Origin: Ailanthus altissimus
Lineage: Eukaryota; Streptophyta; Magnoliopsida; Sapindales; Simaroubaceae
DNA length: 64,000 nt
Assembly: GCA_946807835.1 (NCBI GenBank)
Contig: OX327696.1
Location: 2,554,501-2,618,500 of the forward strand
Reading direction: 5' to 3'
The notes beneath the pieces were generated by a model. The model had not been told where the DNA came from, did no database searches, and saw only the letters and a program-made list of their open reading frames with translations. This document shows, in pieces, positions 47,160 through 58,220 of the stretch (the stretch's first letter is position 1; every line of letters starts with the position of its first letter). The position numbers were made by a program, and so were the translations under genes.

Positions 47160-47815
47160 AAAATGCCACATGGCTCCTTATTGTGGCGCCATATGGCCGT
47201 GCGCACCACGGTGTGCGTTGTATGCATTGCACTGTGCATTGAGCGCTTCACGCCGTGCGTTGCGCACACCTTGCTATGGCCATGAACCGTTAGCATGGAC
47301 CACAATTCAGGCACGTGAGACAATCACCGGCACTTGTCTTACAGAAAATTATCGGAATCCGTCATTTTCAACTTTTGTTTTTTGCATTATCAGTCTTTTA
47401 TACACATTTTCAACATTCTTTCTATATTACTAACACTACTTATATATATTTCTAACAACTAAATAAAAAACAATTCAAAAATACAATAAAAATAAATTTA
47501 GAATAAAAACTTATCAATTTTCATCTATTTTTAATTTTTTAAATTTACACTTAATTATTATAATTAAAATCTTTAAAATATACTAACTTTGGAGTCAAAT
47601 TATGAGAATTGAGAAAGAATTTGCTGAGAGAGTGAGAGTGAGGAGTGTTTTGATTTCGTTATTTTTTTTATTTTTGAGAATAAAGATAAAATAGGAACGG
47701 AATTGAGTATTGAGTTAATAGATGTTAACAAATTTGACTTTCGTCAAAATATTATTTTTATTTAAATTTTAGTCAAAATGAAAATTTTTTGTTTTATGCG
47801 GTTTGATTTTTGCCC
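47160..47815. repeat. Right terminal inverted repeat of the MULE
   Basis: Inverse partner of the left arm. Its outer end lies about 190 bp upstream of the WSD start codon. Confidence 0.8.
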
Positions 47816-47923
47816 AAGACATTCATTAGCACACGCGCCTTAAACTCCAGTAAAGTCCGTTTTGGTCTGACTGTTTAGAATGGGCGTCCAAGTGTCCACT
47901 AAAATAATTTTTATGGCTGACAA

Positions 47924-47939
47924 TTTATATAATCACGTG
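47924..47939 (+). promoter_or_regulatory. TATA-like box and G-box upstream of WSD
   Basis: TTTATATA (47924-47931) followed by CACGTG within ATCACGTGGC (47932-47941), 67-82 bp before the ATG. ACGTGGC is the ABA-response core. In Arabidopsis, WSD1 and cuticular wax synthesis are drought- and ABA-responsive, so the site is plausible, but its effect here is inferred. A G-box downstream of a TATA box is unusual, so the transcription start may lie elsewhere. Confidence 0.5.
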
Positions 47940-48005
47940 GCTCGCTAATAGCAGTATGAAGATAGGATATTAGGAACACACAGGAAAAAGGAAAACAAGG
48001 CGTTC

Positions 48006-51000
48006 ATGGAAGAAGAATTAACAGAACCCGTGAGCCCTACAGGGCAGTACTTGAACAGCTCAGCTATTTCTCTTTCAGTCCTGGGAGTTCTTGAATCTGA
48101 AGTGCCCATTGATGATTCTCCAACGATGTCCTTGCTCAAGGATCTTTTTCTCCCTATCAACCCACGTTTCTCCTCCCTTATGGTATTATATTATTAAGTT
48201 TCAATAATTTTTTTAGTCATTTAAAAAGCTTCAATTTGATACTAAGCTGTGTGAATTTGACAACAGGTTGCAGATGAAAATGGACAAAGACAGTGGAAAA
48301 GAGTTGCAGTGGAGCTTAAGAACCACGTGAAGGTTCCCGATTTCCCATCCGGTTTGTCGCCAGAATCCTATGACAAATTTGTGGATGACTATATTTCTAG
48401 AATAGGAATGGAACAGCTCCCGCAAAGCCAACCTTTATGGGAAGTTCATATAATCAAATACCCTACAAGCCATGCAGCTGGTGTTTTGATATTCAAGCTT
48501 CACCATTCGCTTGGCGATGGTTTCTCTCTGATGGGAGCTCTTCTTTCATGTCTGCAAAGAGCTGATAATCCTTCTCTTCCCTTGACATTTCCTACGATAA
48601 AGAACAAATATCAGGACAATAATAACAACGTTTGCAGGAGTTTTTCAAAAATATTTTCTGTGGTGTCTAAAACAGTATCAGATTTCTGTTGGAGCATCGC
48701 AAAGAGTACTATGATTGAAGATGATTTAACGCCGATACGATCCGGGGACGCTGGGATTGAGTTCCGGCCAGTCACTGTAGCAACAACGAGCTTTTCTCTT
48801 GATCACATGAAACAAATTAAGACCAAAGTTGGTGCGGTATGTTTTATAACTTTTACTTTACAGTTTAGTCTCTGTGCTTGTATTCTTCTTCTAATATAAT
48901 TCTCCTATGTATTTGTTTGTGGCATTATGTATCAAATGATTGTCTTTTGATCCGATGAATTTAAAAGCTTATGATTGGTAAATTAGTCTTAAAAAAGATA
49001 ATAGAATGAATATATATATATATATATATATGAAAATGATTATGACAAGTAACACTATCATATAGTGTTGTGTGATTAATTCACAACTTTGTTATTGTTC
49101 AAAACATAATATAAATTTACCCCCACATGATTCAATTTATTTAAATATTTATGAAAAATGCTTATAGAATAATTATGTGAGTTAGTTAGACCTTTGCTTT
49201 TTTTAAGTTCAAGATTCATTCACCTCATCTAAATTAAAAAATAAACTTGTTTACTTAAATGGTGGTATTACCTTTGAAAAGCAATTTTCATGGTCAACAT
49301 CACGGCAGTAGAGAATGTTTAGCGTAAATTGTTTAAAATTAATAGATCAAATAAATGCATAGTTCCCTTATTGTGATGTGTTGAGGCTGTAGATGGACCT
49401 CGAATTTACATGTTGGCCGGTTGCCTATCCAACAATAGACTCCCAACTAACTATTTAAAGCACTTTAATTATTGTAAACTTCAAGTAAGTTCATGGATGT
49501 GACTGAAAATTGCCTTTTGGGCTTAAAAATTATTTGAGCGATCAGCTCTAATCTCCAATTTATGTGGACCTCGTTAGAGTTCATTTTTATTGCGACTTTG
49601 TTTCCATTCTGTCTGCTGGACATGGTGACATATGAAAGAAAACATCACATGGTTAATAGTTTAAGTGTATGAAATTCTTGGACCCAAACGCGAACGTTTC
49701 CACTTCCCACATTTCTTAAAATACCAACTTCAATTACAACCACGGAATATTTATAGCATAACTAAAAGATGACATTGTATTTAATTTACTTACGATATTG
49801 TTCCCTCTTTATAAATTAATTTGTTCAAATATTTTCAACAAGTTTATTAATTTTGTTGATGACAGACTATTAATGACGTTGTTGCCGGAATAATCTTCTT
49901 GGGGACTCGGTTATACATGCAAGAAATTAGGCAGGATTCAATCAAAGCAAATTCTACTGCATTAGTGTTGCTCAACACCAGGGTTTTCCGAAGCTACGAA
50001 TCAGTGAAAGATATGGTTAAGCCTAATGCTAAGTCACCATGGGGAAATTATTTTGCCTTCTTGCATGTTCCCATTCCAAAGTTAACTGAATCCAGGTCTG
50101 CAAATCCTCTCGAATTCGTCTTGAAAGCACGACAGATCATCAATGGCAAGAAAAGCTCTCTAGGCTTTTACCTCACTGGCAGACTACTGGAGATTTTGAA
50201 GAAGTTGAAAGGCTCTGAGGTAACTATGTATATTAGTATAGTGACTTGAAATTAATTAAATTAAAAAAGAAAAGCAGAATCATATTGCTTTGGCAAACGA
50301 CTATGAATTCGTGTTGACGTTGCAATTATTTTAATTTGTCAGGCAGCAGCTAGATATATCCATGGAACTATAAAGAATACAAGCATGGCAATTACAAATA
50401 TGATTGGGCCATTGGAGCAGATGGCTTTGGTTAATCATCCAGTTAAAGGCATATATTTTGTGGTGGTTGGTGCACCTCAGGTATGAAAGAGAAGGGAAGA
50501 GTAAAGAAAATCTATTCCTTCCATTAAATGCAAACCATATGTATATTAATCTTATATATTTAGTTAGTTAATGCACATGTGTATCTTTCATACCCGAGGT
50601 TGGTGCACCTCAGGTATGAAAGAGAAGGGAAGAGTAAAAAAAATCTATTCCTTCCATTAAATGCAAATCATGTGTATATTAACCTTATATATTTAGTTAG
50701 TTAATGCACATGATTTGTCTTTAATAGAAAAAAGAGTATCCTGGGGAATTTCCTAAAGGAAATCACCTTTTTCATGCTCCCACAAGCAAATTTGCATATG
50801 ATTGTTTTCAAGATAAAAAAAAAAGTTCCTTTTTCACTGCTAACAAGAAACAACATGCATGTTTGCGATATGATTGCAGAGTCTAAGCATAACAATTGTA
50901 AGTTATATGGGAAAGCTGAGGGTTGCTGTGGTAGCAGAAAAAGGGTTCATTGATGCCCACAAGTTGAAGTCATTCATAGAGAATGCATTCGAGATGATAC

Positions 51001-51044
51001 TCAAGGCTGCATGTGAAATTTCTACTTCAACAGAGATACGTTAG
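48006..51044 (+). CDS. Wax ester synthase / diacylglycerol acyltransferase (WSD family), 5 exons
   Basis: Exons: 48006-48182, 48267-48836, 49866-50219, 50343-50480, 50880-51044 (stop TAG). All introns are GT-AG, all junctions are in phase 0, and the total is 467 codons plus stop, normal for plant WSD proteins. The acyltransferase motif HHSLGDG begins at residue 138 (exon 2); the two His and the Asp-Gly are the known active site. Other family blocks: 'YLNSSAISLSVLGVLE' at the N-terminus, 'PLWEVHI' before the motif, 'NDVVAGIIFLGTRLYM' at the exon 2/3 junction, 'NMIGPLEQMAL' and 'GIYFVVVGAPQSLSITIVSYMGKLRVAV' across exons 4-5. The enzyme joins acyl-CoA to fatty alcohols (wax esters) or diacylglycerol, usually at the ER for cuticle wax. 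The ATG at 48006 was chosen as the first in-frame start upstream of the conserved N-terminus. Substrate preference cannot be read from sequence. Confidence 0.95.
49008..49031. repeat. (TA)n microsatellite in WSD intron 2
   Basis: A run of AT dinucleotides within the 1-kb intron 2. Confidence 0.9.
50468..50740 (+). repeat. 133-bp tandem duplication spanning the exon 4 splice donor
   Basis: The end of exon 4 plus the start of intron 4 is repeated 133 bp downstream: 'gttggtgcacctcaggtatg' occurs with donors at 50480/50481 and 50613/50614. The first donor preserves the reading frame into exon 5 and matches the paralog, so it is taken as the real one. The pseudogene has only one copy. Confidence 0.92.
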
Positions 51045-52754
51045 CACAATGACCTTAATGATATTCTTGTCCTCTCTACCGTAAAAAATAAAATAAAATG
51101 AAATAACATCTGCTTATCAATATTACAATAACATCTCAATTTCTCTCTATTATCTAAGTTATTATTTATGAAATAAAAAAAAACAATTGATGAATAAAAT
51201 AGTTTCACTACTACAAAAATAGCCTTCACTTAGTGTCAGTGAAAGGTTTCATTGACACTGTTTTATAGTGTCAGTGTGGCTTGATCCAGAAATTTATTGA
51301 CACTATTTATGGTGTCAATGAATCTCCGATATTATGGCATTAGTAAATCGCTGACACAATAGTATTAGAGATTCTCTGATACCACTGTATCAGTGAATTA
51401 CTAATATTATGGTATCAGTGAATTTCTAACACTTTAATATCAATAAATCGCTGATACCATGGTATCAGATAATCACTGACGTTATGGTATCAAATATTTT
51501 GTATTTAATTTAAAATATTTTTTAAATAATTTCAAATTTGAATTATTGAATTAGAATTAGAATTTATTTATAAACTACAATTCCATACATAAATAGCACA
51601 TTTAAATAAATATCAAATTATTTATTTATTTATAAATAAAATTACAATTATCAAACCATCCAAATTAAGTTTCATAAACTATACAAAGTATCTCAAATTA
51701 AATCTTAAAAGACTAAGTTAGTTCTATAAAGGAAAACAAAGAAATGACATATGTACATCATGAAGCATGTTATCTAGTCAAAGTCACAAAATAACAAAGC
51801 ATCTTTTGTGGAAGAAACTTTATCCAACCAATTCTCATAAACATCATCAAGCAATGTAGTAAGCATTTCATAATTTTCTTCAAAAATGGTCTAATGGGTA
51901 AGTTGATTACCAATACTTCATAAACAACTAGCATCACTACATTTTTATCACCAAAGATGATTTGACCAAATTCCTAGCTTATACTGGATACAGTATAATC
52001 TACTCTAAAGGTAACCTTCTGCATAATAACATTCATTGATTTAGGTTCAAAAAATATATTGCAAAAAAACTAATGAAACAATAAAAAATAATGAACAATT
52101 ACAAAATAAGAACCTTTAAAGAAATTATTATTGGGGAGAGGACTCTAGAAAAACTATTCTTACTGATCTATTAAATGAGAACATTTTCTATACAAAGCAA
52201 TTATTTTTCAGCCTATAATCATGATTCACATTTCAAAATTATTTTGTACTGATCTAAAAGAAATGAGCCTACATTCTATATATGGTTTGAAAGTTTTATA
52301 TGTCTAATTTCAATAGAATTTTATAGAAGTTAATTTGAAACACCTTACAAAATGTTATCCTAGAAATACTACAGGAAGTTCAAAAGTAGTGTAAACATAC
52401 CGATGTAAATACAGGAGCTGAGACTTTCTGAATTTTTGACTTCTTTTCAATCAGATTATATGGTTAAATGATACATAATTAGAAAGATTATTGATTTAAG
52501 AAGGCAATACAATTTATAGTACTCAATTTGGAGAGTAGTAGAGAAAGTTATGGCTTCATGAACACTGAAAGGTCATAGGGTACTTGAGCTTGCATTATCA
52601 CTAAGCTTTTTGATGGTTAAAACTAAATTGCACGACTTTTATAAGATAAAATATGAGCCTGCATCATCAAAATTTACCACTTATGAATTATTCATCAAAC
52701 CACCCACACATTAACTATAAACTAGCAAAATGTTTACCACAACCTAATAACTCT

Positions 52755-54239
52755 GTCAATGCTTTCATCAAACATGTAGTGTGCAGAAAAATTTTCATGA
52801 ATCAAAATTACTTTATCAACCAAAATTTCCACCAAATCCTATACATCGAAAATAAAAAAATAAAATTACATGAGCCAAAGAACAATCAAATTGTATGAAG
52901 AAGATTTGCTAGTAATTATTGATAGGACTAGTTACATTAAATGAATATCCTCATGTAGATTACTGTTTAGCTCAATGAACTTTTTTGAGTTAAACCAAAA
53001 CACATTATAAATTGAATGTTTGAAAAATAATAAACTGATCTTGAGTTCGTTAAGAAGTCACTATAAAAGTTATGATCACTAAATTCATAAATAGTGAGAA
53101 GAAATAACAACTTAGATGGGGTATGTATTTTGAGGCTAAGTCGGATGCATCAAAGTATAGTCTCTTATTTGAAGCACTCTCACACACACATTTGAAGTAG
53201 TTTTTCTTATAAAAGGACAATGCTTTTTAATAAATTAAAGCACACATTGAAGAAGTTGAAATCATTTTTGTAAAGTTCCCATTTTTAGAGCTTTCATTAT
53301 TGTTTTCAAAATTCTTGCACCTAAAGATCATAGAAAGATGAAAAGTTTGAATTAAAAATTTTAATAATAACTTTTATTGACATCAAATGCATGAAAATAT
53401 AGGCAAATATTCTCTTGATTTTTAAAATTCTTAGCATGGAAACGATGATATTATTAGAGGCTAGTAGGGGGTCCAACGGGCAATAATTAACCATCCATAA
53501 AACTAAAAGAAATGCAATAGAATACAACTGTGATTCTATTTGTTCAATATAAGCTCTGAATGCTCCAGGCCTACATTGTTGTAACCAACTTAAGTATGAC
53601 ACCATAGCTGATTCTAGCTTGCACAATTACTTCTTAACTTGATCAACTAAAAGTATAATATTTGAAATTTGATATTAAGTAACAATAAATGCAAAAGATT
53701 TCAAAATTTTGGACATTCTAATTCCCAGTGAGTTTACAGTGCAGAAAGACATAAAATTCATTAGAAAAAATAGCAACAAGCTAACAATAGACTCACATCA
53801 TTTAGATATTTTTCATGAATATAAACTTCTTCTTGAAAACCGTGTTAGTGTTTTCATTAAACATGTGGTGTGCAAAAAAAAATTCATGAATCAAAACTTA
53901 CTTTATCAGCCAAAATTTTCACCAAATCTCATACATTGAAAATAAAATAATAAAATTACATGAGCCAAAGAACAATCAAATTGTATGAAGAAGATTTGCT
54001 AGTAATTATTGATAGGACTAGATACATTAAATGAATAACCTTATACAGATTATTGTTTAGCTCAATGAACTTTCTTGAGTTAAACCAAAACATATAATAA
54101 ATTATATGTTTGAAAAATAATAAATTGATCTTGAGTTTGTTAAGAAGTCGCTATGAAAGTTATGATCACTGAATTCACAAATAATGAGAAGAAATTACAA
54201 CTTAGATGAGGCAAGCATTTTGAGTCTAAGTCGGATGCC
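52755..54239. repeat. Internal direct duplication in CACTA (about 395 bp, 1.09 kb apart)
   Basis: 52755-53148 and about 53846-54239 share long blocks, such as 'gagccaaagaacaatcaaat', 'gaagaagatttgctagtaat' and 'ggctaagtcggatgc'. Substitutions show it is not recent. Confidence 0.9.
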
Positions 54240-54907
54240 TTAACAGCCCAAGTGTAAGAAACGAATGGCAGAGGACATGTCTTCTATACCAATAACTAAG
54301 TACAATTGGCAACAAATACTTTAATAATATGTTGTAACCCTAAATTAATCCAAGGAACAAAACTTGCAATAAGTGAAAAGCTATGTGCTTTTCAATAACT
54401 CACCAGTCAAACCACAACAAAAACTAACAAGAATAACCTTATTTTAACTAACCCCACTATTGAAATGTATCAAGTTCTATCTTCTTTGATGCAAACGACA
54501 GTCACATCGTTGGCAAGGTTCATATCATTCTTCTTAATCCAAGTCACAATTATTGCTCTAAATTTCAAACAAATTCAAGTGATCAACCCATTATACAAAC
54601 ATCACAGTAACTCATAATTCAAAACATTATATCCCTTACTATAGTAGTAAAAACTTCTAAAGGCTTCAAAGCAAATAACTTTTTCCAAATGGTTTTTTTT
54701 TCTGCTAATCACTCATTTCAATCACAAACAAGCTATAAAATAAACATCAAAACAAAACATATCCCAAAGGCAAAGATGAAATGAAAAATTAAATTTTGTG
54801 AAAAGTTCTACTAAATCTAATGCCAATGTTTTTGCTTCTTGAATTGAACTATATATTGAACTACTAGAGCATTCAGTAACATCACTGCCCCTAAATTATA
54901 TAAGAAT

Positions 54908-54909
54908 AA

Positions 54910-54947
<38 letters not shown>

Positions 54948-54950
54948 TAA
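54908..54950. repeat. (AAT)n microsatellite
   Basis: About 13 AAT units inside the CACTA element. Confidence 0.95.
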
Positions 54951-56325
54951 AAGTATATCAAATTTAAAAAAATCTACACCATGAAACTTGAAGCTTAATT
55001 GGTAGATAACCTAAATTCTTTAATAGGAATCCAACTCCAATTTTAGCCTCTGATTTAGTTTTTGCACAATTGTTTTCCAGATTTTCCTCAAATATAGTCA
55101 CACCTGCTTTAATAAATTTCATACATGTTACCAAAATCTTAATGTATGAAAATTACATACTAACATCAATTATATTTTAGATAAAAGCAAACAAAACCAA
55201 CCATTGTCTACTGCACGGGGACAGAAATTTTAAATAATTTTTTTCATTAATTTTAAGAAAATCAAATACAATATCTTAGACGTGATAACAGAATATGAAT
55301 CTCAGAAAATCAATCAAGTGAAAGCATTAAACCTAGCCTTAAGAAAATCGATCAAGTTTAGAACTTTTCTTAATTTTGGAAATAAGTTTCTTCTTTTCAG
55401 TTTTTCAACTTGTCTCTCCCTCTCAATTTCTCTAATTAACTTAATCTAGCATTCTCTTATTCTCTCGGAGAAGTTCTACAAATCCATTTATCATCAATAT
55501 AATGTCTTTGATTAAACAATCAATTGACCAAAAACCATATGAATTCCAAAATATGTTCTCCACTTTAATACCAAATTTGATACATAAACGAGAAAAAAAA
55601 AACCATAGAATAATTGTAAGCAAACAAACCTGGGACGTTTTCTTTTTGTCGAAGAGGAAATTCTTAATGTTCAAACAATTATGGTTAAGACTTTTGATCA
55701 AAGTGCGATCTGGTTTGATCATAAACAAACATCATTTTAGAGAGAGAAAGTGGAACTAAATACACAGATTATACACCATGTGCCCTACGAAGCAAAAACA
55801 CTAGGTTTCTAGCACTGACCACACCACTAAATGCTCCACAACAAGACTTCTTGATTGGATCATCAAGACAATCAATAGCAGATCCCTTCGCCACATAGAC
55901 CTCTACACTAAAACCAACGTCTAGGCCTCACTACCAAGTGATTTGTTCTCTCTCCACTCCAAAAGCTACTTCATAAAATGACAAAAATCTCCCTCCAATG
56001 ATTACCTTCTCTTACTAATCAGCATAGACTGGCTCAAGTCCAGTACCAAACTCGACAACATTATCACTCACCCTAATTGAATGTTGCTATCGCTTGAGCC
56101 TGGTAGTTGATTTCGATCTAATTATTTTAATTTTTTGTGATTGATTATTCGTTAAGTATTGAAGGATTAACGCTAGAGGCGGGTCGACGAAGGCAGCAGA
56201 AGAAGAGAATATCCATGATAAAAGAGAAAGAAGGAAGAATGAAGGTTTGGAATATTAAGTTTAGAGAGGATAAGTGAATGACATTGTTTCAATTGAAAAC
56301 AAAAAGTGCAAACAATAAGGTAGAA

Positions 56326-56408
56326 TGCCAAAAGTGGGAGTTGAACCCATGCCTTCTTTAAAAGATAAAACTTAGGCTTAGTGTTTTGGACCACTCGGCC
56401 ATTCAATT
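56326..56408 (-). tRNA. tRNA-Leu(UAA)-like pseudogene in CACTA
   Basis: On the - strand the class II tRNA order is visible: box A-like TGGCCGAGTGGTCC, an anticodon loop CCTAAGT giving UAA, an extended variable region, then box B-like GGGTTCAACTCCC in the T arm and a TTTTGGCA 3' side. The expected 5' acceptor strand (GCCAAAA-like) reads AATTGAA, and the anticodon stem is mispaired. It is therefore judged a pseudogene or a tRNA-derived repeat head, not a working tRNA. Confidence 0.6.
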
Positions 56409-56639
56409 TGTTTTTTAATTTCTGCAAAATTAAAATCAAAATACGCTGTCATTTTAAGCATGTTTTTGTTGTCTTTTGTGTGTGTGTGTTTTTAAAAAAA
56501 ATTTTACTAATATTTTATAATGTTTTATTCTCAATTAGTCTTTTTTTTTAACTTCACTTAATTTTTTAGAATTCATTTTTCATTCATAATCAATCTTATC
56601 TTTTTTTTAAATAATGATTTATTTTAAATTTTATTCTTC

Positions 56640-57180
56640 GTTACTTCATCTTTAACATGCGAAATTAGAATTTGAATTACAATTATAACATTTAACAGAA
56701 TTACAATTAAATTGAATTTAGAATTAAAATTTTTAACATAATTAAAATTCGAATTGGAATCAGAATTATAACATTTAAAATAAGTAAAATAAAATTGGAA
56801 TTAGAATAACACTTAACTTGGAATCAGAATAATATTTAACATAATTGAAATTAAAATTAAATTTAGAATTTTAATATTTAATGTAATTGGAATTGGAATA
56901 ACATTTAATATAATTGCAATTGAAATCGAATTTAAAATTGTATGTTTTAATGTAATTGAAATTTGAATTGGAATTAGAATTATAATATTTAATGTAATTA
57001 AAACCGGAATAACATTTAATGTAAATAAAATTGAAAATTGATTCGGAATTATATCATTTAATGTAATTGAAATTCAAATTAGAATCAAAATTATAACATT
57101 TAACATAACTAAAATTAAATTGGAATCGAAATTATAACATTTAACGTAATTAACTTTTTATTTTTTAAAATATCCTTAAT
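56640..57180. repeat. GAATTnGAATTATAACATTTAA repeat field
   Basis: At least ten irregular units combining 'aattagaattataacatttaa' and 'gtaattgaaattgaaattg'. It occupies the right subterminal part of the CACTA element. Confidence 0.8.
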
Positions 57181-57465
57181 AATTACTTTGTACTTAGAAC
57201 CATTTTCTCTTTTCTTAATTAGTCTTTTTTTAAATTATTAATTTTTATAAATTTTAAAAATATTCTCAATATATTGTATAAACGACGTTGTTTTTGGTAT
57301 TATATTAATCAACAATTCACTGACACTTTTTTTTATTGACATTGTTTAAAAAATGTGTCAATAGCATCGTGCCAGTGAAGCCTCTTTTTTAGTAGTGTTT
57401 TAAACTACACTATTACTTACTAAATAATTTTGGGGTTGCTTAAATGGAAAATACACAAATGATTC

Positions 57466-58220
57466 TGTTGAGGCAAAAGCGAAATCCCAAGTAATATAAT
57501 GCAGAAATAAGCAATTAAAATAAAGAAAGATACGAGAAAGCACACAAAAATTTACATGATTCAAAAATTTGTTTACATCCATAGCGGATTAGGATTACAC
57601 TCTCTTATTATTGAATCACAACGCACTCGCAAAATATGCCTCTTATAAGAAAGAACTCACTCTTTCTTGTAAATTAGGGTTTCTCTCACTAAGAATAAAA
57701 AAAATACTATGATTACAAAGATCTCATAAAGATGTCACAAAGATATATTTACAAGCCAATACTAGGCTTTAGGATGACCTAGGTTATCTCTAAATATGTG
57801 AGATTCATTTTAGAGAGTCCTAAAACAAGTGGGAGTCGAAATAAATTCGAAAAAGTCTTTATCTCGAGCTGGGAACTGCCGTACCCACTCTTTAACATTG
57901 TAGTGCTGAATAGTCACACCTAGTGCTGTGTTGCTAGGCACCTGGCGCCATGGCGCTCAATCTCTGTTTGGGGTACTGCGGAGAGTGGGCGCTGCGATAC
58001 CCATAACTTGGCGTCGTAACGCCCATGTCTGGGCACTGCCATCGCGTTTTTGCCTCTTTTCTTCTTTCGTCCTTGATCCTCATATATCCAACGCACTTGG
58101 CTTGCTCTCCAAATTATATCCGAATGATTTTTAATCAATTTTCTTACAAATCTCATCCATGATTCAAAATCACTCATAAAGTCTAGATCTCTTATCTCCA
58201 CATCTTTTGTCACTTTCATA
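57466..58220 (-). repeat. 3' LTR of the downstream Copia (inner edge approximate)
   Basis: No partner LTR lies in the window, so the inner edge is estimated from where pol-like sequence starts. GC-rich palindromes at 57945-58045 (GGCGCCATGGCGCTC, GGGCGCTGCGATACCC, TGGCGTCGTAACGCCCA). Confidence 0.6.
57945..58045. promoter_or_regulatory. GCGC-core palindromes in Copia LTR
   Basis: About 180-280 bp from the inferred LTR 5' end on the - strand, upstream of a TATA-like TAAATATATC near 57740. Same type as at 24561, 28897 and 33496. Confidence 0.45.

Larger units (their letters stand above)
41240..47815 (+). mobile_element. MULE (Mutator-like element) with long TIRs and an Ulp1-type gene
   Basis: Left (about 41250-42010) and right (about 47160-47815) arms are inverted copies. 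Matched blocks in order include 'aaaattttcc/ca-ttttgac', 'ttaaaaatagac/tg', 'taagtttttat-ctaaattta', 'tgtctcacg-gcc-aattgtgg' and the GC-rich 'gtgcgcac...ccatgtgg' part. This gives TIRs of about 700 bp. Between them lie a decayed MURA-type transposase (+) and a decayed DUF1985/Ulp1 protease gene (-). That cargo is known from a class of plant MULEs (KAONASHI-type). The 9-bp target duplication could not be fixed, so the ends are approximate. Confidence 0.85.
51206..57397. mobile_element. Non-autonomous CACTA (En/Spm-type) transposon, 6.2 kb
   Basis: Starts CACTACTACAAAAATAGCC and ends GGCACT-free 'TTTTTTAGTAGTG', the inverse of CACTACTAAAAAA, with TTT on both sides (51203-51205, 57398-57400). 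The paralog at 14455-14470 shows the uninterrupted site. Subterminal repeats ('tgtcagtgaa', 'ggtatcagtgaat' variants) fill about 51235-51500 and 57300-57385. No transposase domain was found in any frame. It contains an internal ~395-bp duplication, an (AAT)n run, a tRNA-Leu-like sequence and a GAATTAGAATTATAACA-type repeat field. Confidence 0.93.

Noticed and set aside
50601..50613. A second exon 4 in WSD
   Set aside because: Only the last few codons and the donor are duplicated, with no acceptor; it is an intronic tandem duplication.
57920..58219. 99-codon frame on - strand
   Set aside because: Inside the Copia LTR, over the GCGC palindromes; not a gene.
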